A stretch of 64,000 bases of DNA, from NCBI GenBank assembly GCA_902702965.1, contig CACRXP010000167.1, forward strand, positions 757,343 to 821,342, written 5' to 3'. Below the pieces are notes generated by a model, which was given only the letters and a program-made list of their open reading frames with translations, did not search any database and was not told where the DNA came from. The stretch is from Spirometra erinaceieuropaei. Its lineage: Eukaryota > Platyhelminthes > Cestoda > Diphyllobothriidea > Diphyllobothriidae. How positions within the stretch are numbered: the first letter of the stretch is position 1; each line of letters opens with the position of its first letter. Shown here piece by piece: positions 22,716 to 35,344 of this stretch. The translations under genes and the position numbers were made by a program.

Positions 22716-25700
22716 TTTGACTTGATAATTGTAGCTCGCAGACTACACACATTCTCACTGCTGTGCTGCTACACATTGTCCAAGTCGCTGTAGAAATGTC
22801 GTGTGCACAGGATGGTGGAAGCGCTTGTTCGCAGAGCTTGTTACTCTACTTTCCGCGATCAATAGGCCTAAGTCAAAAAATTTTTCATCTTTAGATCGGA
22901 AAAGCTGTGTCAATCCGCGCCTCCTAGTTCTCCACTGCTTCTTCACGCTGTCCTCTTGTCCGCCTCATTCCCTGTCGATCGGCTGTGGGACGAGCGAGGC
23001 TTGTCAGTAGTACCGCGAGCGCTCGGGGCCAATCATTGTTGCCCCTTCTCTGATTGGCTGTCGACACTGAAGCAAAGCGAAAGGCACACACACGCTGGGG
23101 TCTAAGCACCTCAACGACGTACACAGACAACACTACGTGCCTAGAGAGACCGCTCGCGACGACTGCTTGCAGAGCCTTTGTATACACACTCTCTCAGCAG
23201 TAAAAGTTGTCCAACCCAATCCGTATTCACTGACTTCTGATTTGGGAACCTGCCTTCTCGATCATGCCATCTCGACAGACCTTTATCGTGAGAACTTTGC
23301 GTGATAATTTTAGGAGACAGTCGCGGGAAACATGAGAACTGGCACTGAATTTCACATGGAGAAGGGCGGTGTTGAAAGGACATAATGACTGTTAATAAAA
23401 CTGCTAAGGCAATGCTGCAGATTCTTGCGAATAGCTATAGGAGCATCGGATTGTTCACATCGGAAATATTCTGTACTTTTACTGGCACACCCAATAAGAG
23501 AAGGTTACCCAAACTGTTGAATGCAATCTCAGTTGCTGGGCGGGACAAACATAGTTGGACCGGCGGTTTTCAGAGGAAACTATATCCAAACTTTAAGCTC
23601 ACGTAAAACAGCTAGAATTTATTTGGCTCAGGGAAACCTTCATTTTAGTTTTCCTTTCACAGTCACTGACCTTGAGGCCGGCGGGGCGCCGTGGGGACCA
23701 CCGGTCATAGCCGCAGTCAGCGAGGGCAGAGCCTACACATGAATAGTGGTTCGCTTTGCGCCCTCAATCCGAATTGGCGAAATGCGTCTTATGCAACTCA
23801 TTTGCCACATATTGAGAGCTGTGCACGTGACCTCCATCATAAAAATGAATGCCTGGAAGCGCCATGGGAAAAGCCAGTACACAACAATAGCTCTGCCCTC
23901 CTCCGGTGACCGTCACTCTTTCAGACATGTCATGTGAGAATTGATTATTGGTTTATATTAGGGGCGGAAATATCAGGTGACAGAAATTAGTCAGGGTGTT
24001 ATAGTTCGCCTTGGGAGTTGGAAAGCGAGGCCATCTGCATAGCTTTCGATACAGGCAAAAATGCAAATCCCAGAAAAGAATTGAAAAGAAGTAGACGACG
24101 GCGCTAGAAAAAAATTTTATTCGCCTGCTACATCAACTTCCCACTCGAACGCCACAGATAAAGCCAATTTACGCAACAAGGCACAGTATCTATGGGGTGT
24201 CCTTCCCAGGCCGAAAACCCACTTACACGCCAGAAAAAGTCTTGATTTGTTTGCCGGATCTGGTGCAGCTGTGGGCGAAGCAACTGTATCGCAAAAATTG
24301 GGGGATTACTCCGGACGCGGATGACCGAACATGCGGCAATAGCAAGTGGTAATGACTCCAGCCCTCAGGTTGTGCCCATTCGACGGGACTCGACCATATC
24401 TTCGTATTTGACGAGGTCGAAATTCTGGCAGTAGTGGGCAACCGAATGGGCCTTAAAGGGCTTGCCTTAAGGTTCTCTGGCCCTCAGTCGATCAACAGGC
24501 GCGACGACCTTCCCCTCTACACTCGTCGACGAAACTTTGCCTAGGAAAAGCGATTGGCCATACAGGGGGGGGGCGTCGTACGTTGCTTCCAGTGACGGTA
24601 TCGGCGAGCCAGTGACTAAATCACCACGGTGAACTACTCGGGTGTAGACGTGCAAGCGATCATTGCACCAAATACGACCATCGGCAATGAATGCAGGATC
24701 CATTAACAAAGATAGGTGTGTGACGGCATAACAACTGCATTCTGTAAAGGCAGCACTCCCTATGCATCCAGTACCCCTGTCTGCGACTGTTACTGATAGT
24801 GTGCTCGAGTGACAATTCCAACTGCCAAGCGAAAAAAAGCCTGTTTGCATCTTCTCCTCTCTTTCCGCTATTACAAAACGGCTCTCTTGCTCTCCGCCTG
24901 CTTATACTTCTAGAATATCCATCGTAACTCCCGTTCTCTTTCTTCATAGTTTATTATATTGTTGGTTCATAGATTCATTTCTCTCAATACATCCATGAAT
25001 TAAGTTGAGCCTTAACTTCGGTGAGGCAGGCCTGGCGGCCGCTTTACGAGAATTTCTTGGAAACAAATGTTTGCTTGCTAGAATTTATCGGTCGTTCTTG
25101 GAATTATTGCTGTCTCTTCTGATCTGTATGCTAGTCGTCACTGGCCCTTAGATAATCCCACCTTGGAATATGTACCAACTTAGAGTCTTGACGAGAGCCA
25201 TGCAGTCTCATTACAGTTGGAGACACTAGCCAGACCTCTCATATCATTTTGGTCAGATTATTAGATCAAAGCGCGCACTGCGGTAGGCTTCTGTCATACA
25301 TGGGGGATCATTCCCCGCAAAGGAATGAATGCGGCAATTGAAAGCATGACTTTTGCATTCTCAAGTATTTTTGAACTCCGGAATACTTGGAAAAGCTGTA
25401 TTATCCTATTCTGCCGTGGAAGATGTTATACCGTGTAGAAACAAAGCAAAGATTCACCAACTGAGTAAGGGATATGCTTTCTCTATACAGATTTGTTGAT
25501 CCCGCCTGCAAAATTTTCCGAAAGGGCCCATGAACATGCCATGAAAGCAGTCTGTTGATGACCTGGAAAAACAGCCTGACACAGGATAAACAAAGAGTTA
25601 GTAGGATGTGATTAAAGTACTAGAACATATAGCCTAAAAGTATAGACTGTCCAACAGGATCGACTTGCGTTCCTGCAAATAGATTCGGTGACCTGAGAGC

Positions 25701-25930
25701 ATCTATTCAATCAACGGTTTGTTTATGCCCGACCTGCGCAGTCCTTCGTGCCCCTGGACAACGTCTGAGACCGAAATAAAGGTCTCACTGACTCCTTTGT
25801 AGAATTGCGTCTATACAACGTGGCTAGGGCGTTTACTAACTTCAAAAAGTGCGTGTGAGAGAATGACGTTGCAAGCGCCCCATAGATGATGGAATCTGAA
25901 AGTTTCAAACCAAGTTTCAGTCGAAAACAT
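22716..25930. other. No gene recognised
   Basis: Long repeat-poor interval. The longest frame is on the minus strand at 24467-24850 (127 codons, Cys/Ser/Val-rich). It has no family match that I recognise and no clear splice signals. It could be an exon but is not called. Confidence 0.4.
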
Positions 25931-25934
25931 ACTG

Positions 25935-26900
25935 TAAGTGATCGACCTCATGAAGTGTTGACGGAAATTCTGAAATGCGTTTCCGATTGGGAAGGATTAC
26001 TTAGGTGGGATTGTAATACTGATTATCATGCGACATAATGCTATAGTGTTTCAGAATTGCCAGGATGTCGGCTTTTGAATTCATTTATTTTTAACTTCCT
26101 TTAAAAATCGCACTCGGCAAAAAATGACTACATATGTGGCATGCATTTTCACATTGATTTTCGATGGTCTTATGAATTCAAATATATTTGATAGAAAACA
26201 TGCACAAAAATATGCTTTCCGTTATTAGTTGGATAGAAAATACCGTTATCTTCATACTTTATACCCGAAGAAAGAGTATATTTGAGGTTTGAAAAAGTTT
26301 CCTAATTCTCGAATAATTTTGAACCTGATCAGACGTTGCATTTGCGTTTGGCGATTTCAGTCTACAAGGTGCATGCTTCCAACGAAAAGAAAACCACATA
26401 TTCCTCTATTCCTTTAAGAAGATACTATATGGAGTTTATAAAATTTTGCAATGGATGCGGACTATGCCGTACATTTCGTGAGAAGCATTGGCGAAGGGAC
26501 AGGTACTATACTGTATGAATGGATATTTCACTGTCTTAAAAATATCATAATTAAAAAGTTTTTAAAACCTAAATGTACACTTTCTTCGGGTATAAAATGC
26601 GAAGACAGCGTGATTCTCTACCAAACGAGTAAACGAAAGCACATGTTTGTGCATGCCTTCTATAAAACATATTTGAATTTATAAGGCCATCGAAAATAAA
26701 TTTAGTCATTTTTTATCGTGTGCGGTTTCTACAGGAAGTCAAAAAGAAATGCATCCAAAAGCCTACATCCTGGCGATTCCGGAACATTATAGGATTATGC
26801 AGCATGGTAATCAGTATAACAGCCCCACCTAAGTAATCCTTCCTAATCAAAGACGCATTTCAGAATTTCGGCCATTTCATGAGATCGCCCACTCACTGTA
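25935..26900. mobile_element. Fold-back element, copy 2
   Basis: Left arm from about 25940 (ATCGACCTCATGAAG, then GGAAATTCTGAAATGCG) is matched in inverse at the right end (CGCATTTCAGAATTTCGGCC, then CATGAGATCGCCCACTCACTG). The arms also share the segments near 26060 and 26765 (GCCAGGATGTCGGCTTTT against its complement). Same family as copy 1; no coding. Confidence 0.8.
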
Positions 26901-27199
26901 GGCAACACAGTCAGAGGAGTAGGTGCGTGAAGTTCGCTTGTTGTTTTTGGAATCCTGTTCAGTCCAATTCTCTCCTCCTGCCAGCTAGGTTGTTGGGGAT
27001 GACGAACTTTGTACCAGGGGACACATACCACCTATGGTATATAGAATGCTTTTTAAGGTGCCAACACGTCAGAACTCAACGAGCTCTCTATGAGTATTAT
27101 TAACATTATATTTTTGACTGAGCCTCACTTTTAAATGTACTCCTGATCGGCTGCTGCCACCGGTCTCATTGATGGGAGTAATATTTTTAAGGTAATTTT
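26901..27199. other. No gene recognised
   Basis: Spacer between two fold-back copies; nothing recognised. Confidence 0.4.
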
Positions 27200-27895
27200 A
27201 TCAAAAAGTAGTCAGGACTGGGTAGATGTGGAGGTTGTAATGCCAGTGGAGTTTGTCCAGATTGTGAGACTTTTAAATACCGTGACATGGCCGTTCATAA
27301 AACGTCATGTCTCTGCATTTACCAATGTGGCCTGTAAAGTTAACAATATGGATCAAATCCAATTCTAAATGTTATGAACCCCATATGGTTTCCCTCAATA
27401 CCGTAAAGCAATGTGTGGTTTTCCGTACGCGGAAAATACATGGCTTGTAATTTGGAAACCCTGAATTTAGGTGTAACGGCTGGTCGGGTTCAGAATTATT
27501 CGGGAATTGGAAAAGTTTCTGAAAACCAAATAATATACTTCCTTTGATTACAAAATTGGAAGAAGACGTCAGTTTCTACTGAATGAGCGAAAGAATGAAT
27601 ATTTTTATGCATGCTTTCCATGAAATATAATTGGACTTTTAGGGGGATGGAAGATCAATAAGAAAAATGCATGCTACTTAAGTAGTCATTTTTTGCAGAG
27701 TATAGTTCATGCATGCGGTCGGAAATAAGTTCATTCGAAAGCCGACACCCTGGGGTAGCTGAATTATGATAGAATTATGCTGCGCGATGGTTAGTTTTAC
27801 AAGCCTACTTAATTAATCTTTTCGAAACGAAAACGCATTTAGGAATTTTGGTTGACATTTGACGAGTTAGCCCACCTACTGTAGCTGACATGGCT
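27200..27895. mobile_element. Fold-back element, copy 3 (mostly right half)
   Basis: The part from about 27500 onward follows the right arm of copy 1 closely, through CTTAATTAATCTTTTCGAAACG and ending GACGAGTTAGCCCACCTACTG. The matching left arm is absent or reduced to the internal part (27270-27420), so this copy is 5'-deleted. Confidence 0.75.
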
Positions 27896-28155
27896 AAACA
27901 GCCAGATTAAGCGTGCCACACAGCACTGATTCGTGCGCGATGGACCAGATTTTCACGGAAACAACAAAAGTACAGGTCGGATCCAACTTTAGTTGGAGTG
28001 CCGTAGATACCACATTAAGAGGGCAGTCATTATAGTCCGACCGTCCGTGCTGAGAGGACCGACTAAGTTCATCAGTTGACAGACTTCCAAGTTACGGCTT
28101 TTAGCGCACCGTGGTAGGTCAATGGCGCGTCAGATTGTTTATGGTGAGGAAGTTC
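27896..28155 (+). repeat. Dispersed repeat R2, copy
   Basis: Collinear with 15785-16055: AGCGTGCCACACAGCACTG, GATGGACCAGATTTTCA, CACATTAAGAGGGCAGTC and GGCGCGTCAGATTGT occur in the same order. It directly abuts the fold-back element. Confidence 0.65.
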
Positions 28156-28244
28156 GCTGACACAACCCTGTGGTTGTTATGCGGTGTGAATGCGTGCTCT
28201 GAGCGCCACCATAATCAGGGCTAATCCTAATGTTTGAAGGAGAA

Positions 28245-28668
28245 GACGGGAGGCACCAGAATGGGGGGTTTATTGTGCACAGAATCCGAAGTTTTCCTCT
28301 CAGGCGACAGTGGCCACTGGTGAAGCCAGGGCTGGTGTTGACTGCGTCCAGTCAGGCCTGAGGGCCCCTGAGGTAGTGCTGGCAGCCGCTTTTGTAGGCT
28401 CGTGGGCCAAGCTCAAGTGGTGGCCAGTCAGTGTGTGTTGCGTTTGCCGAGGGATGGTGTCCCAGTGGCCTGTTTTGTCGGTTGCAGGGGGTGGCGCGCT
28501 GAAGTGGCGCATGGGTAGCCGCAACACTGCGAGGACGCAATTGTGTCCGAGCTGAAGTCGGTTGAGTGGTTTCAGATCAGCGCGTCTGGAACGGCTCGCT
28601 GCAAGGGGTGAATGACCTTGAGGCAGAGAGGTCTTGAACAATGACTCCAGACCGGTCATGAAGGCTGC
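28245..28668 (-). repeat. Dispersed repeat R1, copy 2 (inverted)
   Basis: Reverse-complement copy of 22270-22715. The 119-codon frame (28659 to 28300, starting MTGLESLFKTSLPQGHSPLA) has no indel relative to copy 1. Adjacent sequence to about 28870 (GTGCCACGCACACAC) resembles R2 weakly. Confidence 0.75.
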
Positions 28669-29934
28669 CCGCTACGACCCCACCCTCTCCCCCTCTCCCT
28701 GGTACTAGGCCACTGACCGAGTCGGTCGGCCGTCTGGCTGATAGAGTCCAGTAGGCAATCTGCGCGTGCCACGCACACACAGACTGTCCGCCCACACAAA
28801 CGCGCACCGCGTAGTTTCGCACATAGGGGACGGATGACTCGAATTACACATGCGTTAGAGTGCCATAGGACGACACTTGCGGCTTGTCCTGGTTCTGCCT
28901 TCGAGCACATGCTGAAGTTTTGGCTGACGTTTACCCTAATATGCGAAGTGGACTAGTTAGAAAGCCAAGAACCTTGCCGGCAGAATCGGGGACGACCGGT
29001 TTTGCTGACAGTAACCTATTTTCCATTACCAACCGGCCATGCACAAATCTCGGGTCAGAAAGGCTGACCCGTCTTAGCCTGACCACATGCACATACAGCA
29101 GAATAAATACTAAAACAGAGCAGGCCAGGTCCCTTCATACCACGCCCCCCCCCCTACACACGCCAGCGCAGTGTATAGGCCCATTTCGTCACATGCGTAA
29201 ACAGGTCAGCGATCAACAGAACACTGTAAATCACCCGTGCGAACATCATGCGAGGCAGTTTGTCAACACTGTAATGTCGGACAAAACAACGCACGTAGGC
29301 ATGTACACCTCTCGCTTATGTGAAATCTGCATTTTGGCGAGGTCAGCTTTACACAGAATGAGTAGCCAGCATGTGTCTGGCTCACACAAAGGAGGATGTA
29401 GTGTCGCTTCTGTCTAATTTTAGCACCACCTCTCCGAAAGGCTCAGACACATCCCTCGCGGACTGGAGAAGGAAAAGAGATTGGAGCCGATACTGAGGTG
29501 TGTTTCCCCATAGCACTTAAGTACATTTTCCGCTATACTGAACCTGACACGCTCCCAACTGTCGCAACGGCCTAAAAGTCATGACTTCAGGGGAGTTTAA
29601 TGGACGGGGAATTCGGGTCTCGTGTGGAGCGAGAGCTCAGATTGCACTGGCTCCTCCCGACTTGTGCAGGGCACGAGATCCCCACGCTGAGGTCAGGTGA
29701 CGTGCGCTGACCGGCCCTTTGGCTTTACCAGCTACAGTGCTCACGTCCAGTGAGGGGATAGAGCGAGATAACAAAGCTAGCTTCGTCCGAGGTGTATGCA
29801 GTCGCAAGTCAGCACTGTGCCCTCTCGGAGCCCTGTCTCTTGACGCTACCGAAAAACAAAGAGATAAAGACTTCCTTAGTATGCGTGAGAAGAGCAAAAG
29901 ATGTGGCAGCCGAGGACGTCGAGGTTGTAGGGGG
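28669..29934. other. No gene recognised
   Basis: A 177-codon plus-strand frame (28884-29417) contains a C-tract (29146-29154) and low-complexity Pro/Thr coding. It has no recognisable domain and is not called a gene. Confidence 0.4.
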
Positions 29935-30362
29935 CGGCCATCATAACCGGTTTGATGTCATTGTTCCTCAAGGTCATTCACCCCTTGCCGCGAGCCGTTC
30001 CAGACGAGCTGACCTGAAGCCACTCGGCCGACTTCAGCTCGGACACAATTGCGTCCACACAGCGTTGCGGCTACCCATGCACCACTTGAACGCGCCACCC
30101 CCTGCAACCAGCTAAATAAGCCACTGGGATACCACCCCTCGGCCAATGCAACACACACTGACTGGACACCACATGAGTTTCGCCTCCGAGCCTACAAAGG
30201 CGGCTGCCACCACTGTCTCACGGGGCTCTCAGGCTTGACTGCATGCAGTCAACACCAGCCCTGGCTTCGCCAGTGGCCACTGCCGCCTAAGAGGACAACT
30301 TCGGGTTCTGTGCACAGTAAATCCCTCATTCTGGTGCCTCCCGTCTTCTCCTTCCAACACTA
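29935..30362 (+). repeat. Dispersed repeat R1, copy 3
   Basis: Matches copies 1 and 4 from CCATCATAACCGGTTTGATG through TGTGCACAGTAAATCCC. A small deletion near 29965 (CATTGTTCCTCAAGG lacks the GACCTCGCTG segment) and a stop in CAGCTAAATAAGCC break the frame that is open in the other copies. Confidence 0.75.
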
Positions 30363-31025
30363 GGATTTGGCCCGACGATAGAAGCGCTCTGAGTACAGAC
30401 ATACACACTTCCACCGCTTGGTCCCAACCAGGTAAACACACAGCCGATCGAACGGTCCACCCAAGGTAGCCTCACGGTTAGGCAACATTGGACAGAATTG
30501 TTAAACACCACATCAAACTGCGTATAGGGATGAACAAGAAAGGGACCTCTAGTAAATGAAACTCCTCTTGCGCTTATAAACGTTGGAGTAGAAAATGGTG
30601 GAAGGTGATGAATACAAGAAAACGGTGAGGTAATGTACAGACGATCCACTTGGAGTGGGAGATGATCACGTCATATCAGTTAGACTCCAGTGGGGAATGC
30701 AACGCTGTCGGCAACTGAGGGTAAAGGGTCGCGAGTGCGATACGATCGGACGGCGGAAGCGAGGGAGGCGAAGTCAGCGTTAGGGAAGGAAGGAACACTG
30801 GCCATCTTCGCGGGCGGACGATCACACCGAGCCCATTCGGGATCCGCACCAAAGTGACCTTACTTCTTTCGAACAACCCTGTGAAACTTGTGGTGCGTTA
30901 CAGACCTGATTCCTACTGCGCGCGGGCTTAAGCACTCATCGCGGCTGCCATTAACGCGACTCTGAATCCCCTTCACAGTGCAGCCACGCCATCTCTCGCA
31001 GACGCTAGTGGCGATCGATTGTGCG
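30363..31025. other. No gene recognised
   Basis: Spacer between two R1 copies. Short ORFs only. Confidence 0.45.
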
Positions 31026-31460
31026 GCGGCCAGCCATCATGACCGGTCTGGCGTCATTGTTCACGACCTCGCTGCCTCAAGGTCATTCACCCCTTGCCGC
31101 GAGCCGTCCCACACAAGCTGACCTGAAGCCACTCGGCCGACTTCAGCTCGGACACAATTGCGTCCACGCAGCATCGCGGCTACCCATGCACCACTCGAAC
31201 ACGCTACCCCCTGCAACCAGCAAAACAAGCCACTGGGACTCCACCCCTCGGCAAATGCAACACACACTGACTGGACACCATCTGAGCTTGGCCCACGAGC
31301 CTACGAAAGCGGCTGCCACCACTATCTCAGGGACTCTCAGGCATGACTGAATGCAGTCAACACCAGCCTTGGCTTCGCCAGTGGCCACTGCCGCCCGAGA
31401 GGACTACTCCGAGTTCTGTGCACAATAAAACCTCTCATTCTGGGGCTTTCCGCCTTTGCC
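31026..31460 (+). repeat. Dispersed repeat R1, copy 4
   Basis: Full-length match to copy 1. The frame starting MTGLASLFTTSLPQGHSPLA runs open to 31350, ending slightly earlier than in copies 1 and 2 because of a stop. Confidence 0.75.
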
Positions 31461-32387
31461 TTACGACTTGAGATTCGACCTGATTATTGTAGCGCTCAGA
31501 GCACTCACTCACACTGCGATTGACACTCTCCGTGAACGGACGCTTACCTCTGTCGCAAGCAAACAGCCAACTTACGGCAACCTGCCTTGTGCATAGAATA
31601 AACCAGTCCCCACAGCTCCCTGACTTTTGACATTTGACGAAACGTAATTATTGTGCGTGGTTTAAGTTGATCTCACATCCTTGACCACCACAATTGTACT
31701 GCTTAGGCAGGCGTAACAACGAGATTCGTCCCAATCGGTAATATATCCATTGCTGATTGCTTCGGATAATTATCGCTCCCAGCTGACACTTCTTTCACGC
31801 ATGCTTCTGACCTGGATCCTGCATTCCGATTCCAGACTTTCGACTAGGAGATTCGCTGTTACCAAACACTGCACTGTACGCGTCTACGCACTTTTTAAAT
31901 CGCCTGTACCCAGTCATGAAACTGGAATAGGGCAAAATGGGGGGGGGGGGAGACAGACTGGGCGCTGGCATTGAGCAGGTTTTACCCTCCGCATCTCCGT
32001 TGATGACGATCTTGTGGCCGTCTACCTGGCGTGTCGACAGTGACCAAGCCGCCCCTACAGTTGACTGCTCGCACCGAATGTGACACAGCCCTCCACTTGG
32101 CGACATCAGGATGTCGATCGATATTTTGGTTGTTCAAGGCTTGAAAACATCTAGCCATAACTCAGGTGCAGTAGCATACCCCATGACATCAACGGCTAAT
32201 TCTCTGCCCAGTTGAAATGTCGCTGTCGGTGGCTTCTCGGCGGGCGCAATAAAGACCGTCTCGTAAGTACCGTATTCCCTACTTTTGCCTTGGGCGACCA
32301 ATCCCACCTAGAAAGTATTTGTCGCGAGACGAGCTACGCATCTAGAACCGCCTTTGACTCTAGCGACAAAAATTCTTTTTCCCATTA
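31461..32387. other. No gene recognised
   Basis: Contains a G run at 31939-31950. No coding or repeat family recognised. Confidence 0.45.
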
Positions 32388-32934
32388 CGGTAAAATATGG
32401 TTATGTGGCCGCACCTGATGGACACAATACTATTGACCTACTTGATTATTTTGAGTCGGTGTGATTACGTTGGCACGGTGTTGCTGTGTGTTTCAGTGTG
32501 TGTTCTGCTGGCGGTCTTGCTGCTTTGTTGGCGTGTCTACCTATTTTGGCCCAATGCCGGTGGTTCTTCTTGACTTTCGACCTGTCGTTTCCTTCTAACT
32601 TTCGCGTTAGATGTTTCAGGGTTAGAGTTTAGGGCTGCGGCTAAGGGTTAGGGCTCATGACCAGGGTTGGGGTTAGGGGTCAGGGCTAAGGTTATGGGCT
32701 ATGGTTTGGGCCTAGGGTTAGGGGTTAGCGTTAGAGGGTAGCGCAACTATTTCTCACCAACTCAAAACACAACCACGCTTTCCCGATAGCTTTTCTTTTG
32801 CATACACCAACTTAACCTCGTCGTCTGTGCTCTTCCCGGCTCCACCTGTAAAAACCCCTATTACCACCGGTCCCGTATTACAGATGGCTGAGATTTGTTT
32901 ACCCCAGGTGCGGCCACACAACCACATCCGACCC
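32388..32934 (+). mobile_element. Inverted-repeat element carrying TTAGGG-like tract, copy 1
   Basis: The left end ATGGTTATGTGGCCGCACCT (near 32397) is answered at the right end by AGGTGCGGCCACACAACCAC (near 32906), giving terminal inverted repeats of about 25-30 nt. Between them are a T/G-rich stretch, then a degenerate TTAGGG tract (about 32615-32740), then a conserved segment (CACCTGTAAAAACCCCTATT) shared with the other two copies. Non-coding, miniature-transposon-like. Confidence 0.8.
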
Positions 32935-33267
32935 CAGTTACTTGCAAATGAACACAAAGAGACCGATGCGCGAGGGTTACCCTCCTTTTCATGACGTGGG
33001 TCGCATGCTAAGGGTAACTGGAAACTGTCGACGCATTCTCAAGCTCCCAAACCCTGAAACCTTAAATCGCGTTAGAATTACTGCTAAGGTCTACACACTT
33101 TGGAATAGTACTTAAATACACGTAAATTGCTCGAGTTTACCACGATTCTTATTCAAAATCTGCATGCTCACGTTTAAACAAGCCCATGAATGGAGAGTGG
33201 TTGTGATCAGGAGAGGGTAGGGTCGCCTGGTCGGTCTAGGCACTGCGGACGCGATAGTGGTCGACAG
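32935..33267. other. No gene recognised
   Basis: Nothing recognised between the inverted-repeat element and the Penelope terminal repeat. Confidence 0.4.
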
Positions 33268-33774
33268 ATTGTGGTGGGTTTAAATCAGGTGAAAATGCTG
33301 GAAACATCCAGGAGATTCCTCTGTTCAGGACACCCAGCCATTTTTGCTTTTGCCATCTGGTTGGACATTGTTCCCTATTAACACTCTCCAGCCTCAGTTA
33401 GAGTGCGATGCAAATAGCCACACCGTCCTTTAAGAATCCGACTGCTAGACAGCGACTGCAGAAGGAGGTTTGATAAAGAGTTAATTTCCTGGCGTTTCGG
33501 GTTCCTGCTCGAACTTATCATCAGAGACAATAGCGGACACGAGCAGGTCGTGCGTAAGCGGCTGAAGTATTTGAAGGATGCAGTCGTCATGCCACCGCAT
33601 ACCTATAAGAAGCCCCTGCTTCCCCCCTCATCAGGGATTGTTGCACTTTGTGTGACGACTGTTCGATGTTCAAGTTGTTAATTGTTGTGATTTCATTGTG
33701 GGCGTTGGATTTTGGTGTGATTATTACTCGACCATTTGGCTCACCGAGCCTTGGGATTGGAAAAACTATTCGCC
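33268..33774 (-). repeat. Penelope-type terminal repeat A with hammerhead-like core
   Basis: About 505 bp repeated at 34537-35050 (shared CATCCAGGAGAT, GGACACCCAGCCATTT, ACCTATAAGAAGCCCCTGCT, TTTGGCTCACCGAGCC). Assigned to a Penelope-like element because an endonuclease fragment lies between the two repeats and because of the ribozyme-like core. Confidence 0.7.
33495..33524 (-). ncRNA. Hammerhead-like ribozyme core A
   Basis: On the minus strand CTGATGA (33524-33518) is followed by a short hairpin, GTTC/GAAC around GAGCAG, then CGAAAC. This is the order CUGAUGA, stem II, GAAA of a hammerhead. Three unpaired bases before and two after stem II depart from the consensus. Stem III and the cleavage site could not be assigned with confidence. 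Penelope-like elements are known to carry hammerheads in their terminal repeats. Confidence 0.5.
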
Positions 33775-33967
33775 TATTCGTTCCTCCATTACGAAACACC
33801 TGCTTGATAGTGGTCACTCCGTCGACCCCAAAACGTCCTTCCGAGTACTTGTTCGGGCACGAACAACTCGGACATTGCATTACCTGGAGGCGGCCTATAT
33901 ACGACGAGTGAAACCAGATCTTTGTAAACAATTGGAACACGTGGTTAACCTAACATTGCCATGGTAG
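33775..33967 (+). pseudogene. Penelope-like endonuclease C-terminus
   Basis: Frame reads SSITKHLLDSGHSVDPKTSF, then RVKPDLCKQLEHVVNLTLPW and a stop at 33965-33967. It closely matches the C-terminal part of the fragment at 3010-3412. The cysteine and YIG part is missing. A 3' flank runs to about 34258, followed by the second terminal repeat. The hammerhead-like cores on either side are on the opposite strand. Confidence 0.8.
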
Positions 33968-34536
33968 CCTCTAGCTCCATGATTTCCCCTTTCTCCTCTC
34001 ATTTTTGATCTTCAACGTTCCCCTTTTTCACTTTCTTGCCCTACGGTGTTTGATTTACTAACTTTATCGATTAGCCAGCTTTACCCAAAACCCCGACCTT
34101 GCTGTTTCTGCATTGATTTTCTGCACGAATTGAAATCTTTTGTATTCTTCTCACTCATTATCTCTCTTATGAAGCGACCGGGCGCAGCTGACGAGCCGTC
34201 GCGGAATTTTTTGGTACCAATAAATCCTGCCCTTCTTGCCTACTTCATCATCTGGTAGACACCAGTTGTGGATCAACTATGCCAGGTGCGTCTGTTTGCA
34301 TGTTTGTCTTGCTGGTCCCAGCTGATGGTCAGGGTTATGATAGGCTGAATGAAGGCACAATAAGCCCGAAACAGTACTGTATCAATCTACCCGCATTGTC
34401 TGTCGTCCCTCCTGGCTGCTATTATGACTTGGCCGACTTCGGCCTGGTAATTGGTTGCCTGTTCGTGACCTTTTCCATCCATACGGAGCTTGTTTGCTTC
34501 GTGATGCCAATAGATCTGTGCGCGCATTCTTCATAG
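33968..34536 (+). other. 3' flank of Penelope fragment, no gene recognised
   Basis: T/C-rich sequence after the endonuclease stop codon, up to terminal repeat B. No coding recognised. Confidence 0.45.
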
Positions 34537-35050
34537 ATTGTGGTGAGTTTTAATGAGGTGAAATGCCGGAAACATCCAGGAGATCCCCCTGTCCAGGACA
34601 CCCAGCCATTTCTCCCTTTGCCATCTGGTTGGGCATTGTCCCCTATTAACACTCTTCAGCCTCAATTAGAGTACGATGCCAATAGCCACATCGTCCCGTA
34701 AGCATCCGACTGAGACTTAATTTGCTAGACAGCGACTGCACAGGGCAGTTAGAGGAAGAACTAATTTCCTGGCGTTTCGGGTTCCTGCTCGTACGTATCA
34801 TCAGAGACAATAGCGGGCACGAGCAGGTCATGCGCAAGCTGCTGAAATTTTTTAAAGATGCGGTCGCTATACCACCACATACCTATAAGAAGCCCCTGCT
34901 TACCCCTTCATCAGCGATTGTTGCACTTGGCGTAACGACTGTTCGAGTTGTTAATCGTTGCCATTTCATCGCGGGTGTTGGACGTTGGTGTGATGATTAC
35001 TCGATCATTTGGCTCACCGAGCCGTGGCGTTGGGAAAACTATTCGCCCGT
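34537..35050 (-). repeat. Penelope-type terminal repeat B with hammerhead-like core
   Basis: Second copy of terminal repeat A in the same orientation. Its core (minus strand, CTGATGA at 34804-34798 and GAAA at 34778-34775) keeps both conserved motifs. The stem II sequence has changed (GTAC in place of GTTC), which weakens that helix. Confidence 0.7.
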
Positions 35051-35344
35051 GCGCTGCTCGCGGGGCGAATCATTCCGCCTAGGCGAAGACTCAGCACCGA
35101 ATATGGACGGGAAAGGTCATTGCGCTTGTTAATTACTCAAACAGCTCGCGGCTCACGCGACGGTCACGTCCAGCTAGAAATTCGGCCTCGCTGAATTTGA
35201 ATGTGTGGCCGGATCTTGTCAAATGGGCCGCAAATTGAGAGCTGGCGCCATTTCCCTGCACTGTTGCCGCGTGCTCGGCCATTTGCGGCTCGCATTTCGG
35301 CCATCAAACAGTCAACACATCATGTGCAACAATCCCTGATTAAG
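35051..35344. other. No gene recognised
   Basis: Short spacer; nothing recognised. Confidence 0.4.

Noticed and set aside
24467..24850. 127-codon minus-strand frame as a gene
   Set aside because: Protein-like composition but no recognised family, start context or splice sites.
28884..29417. 177-codon plus-strand frame as a gene
   Set aside because: Low-complexity composition with a C homopolymer and flanking dispersed repeats; no domain seen.
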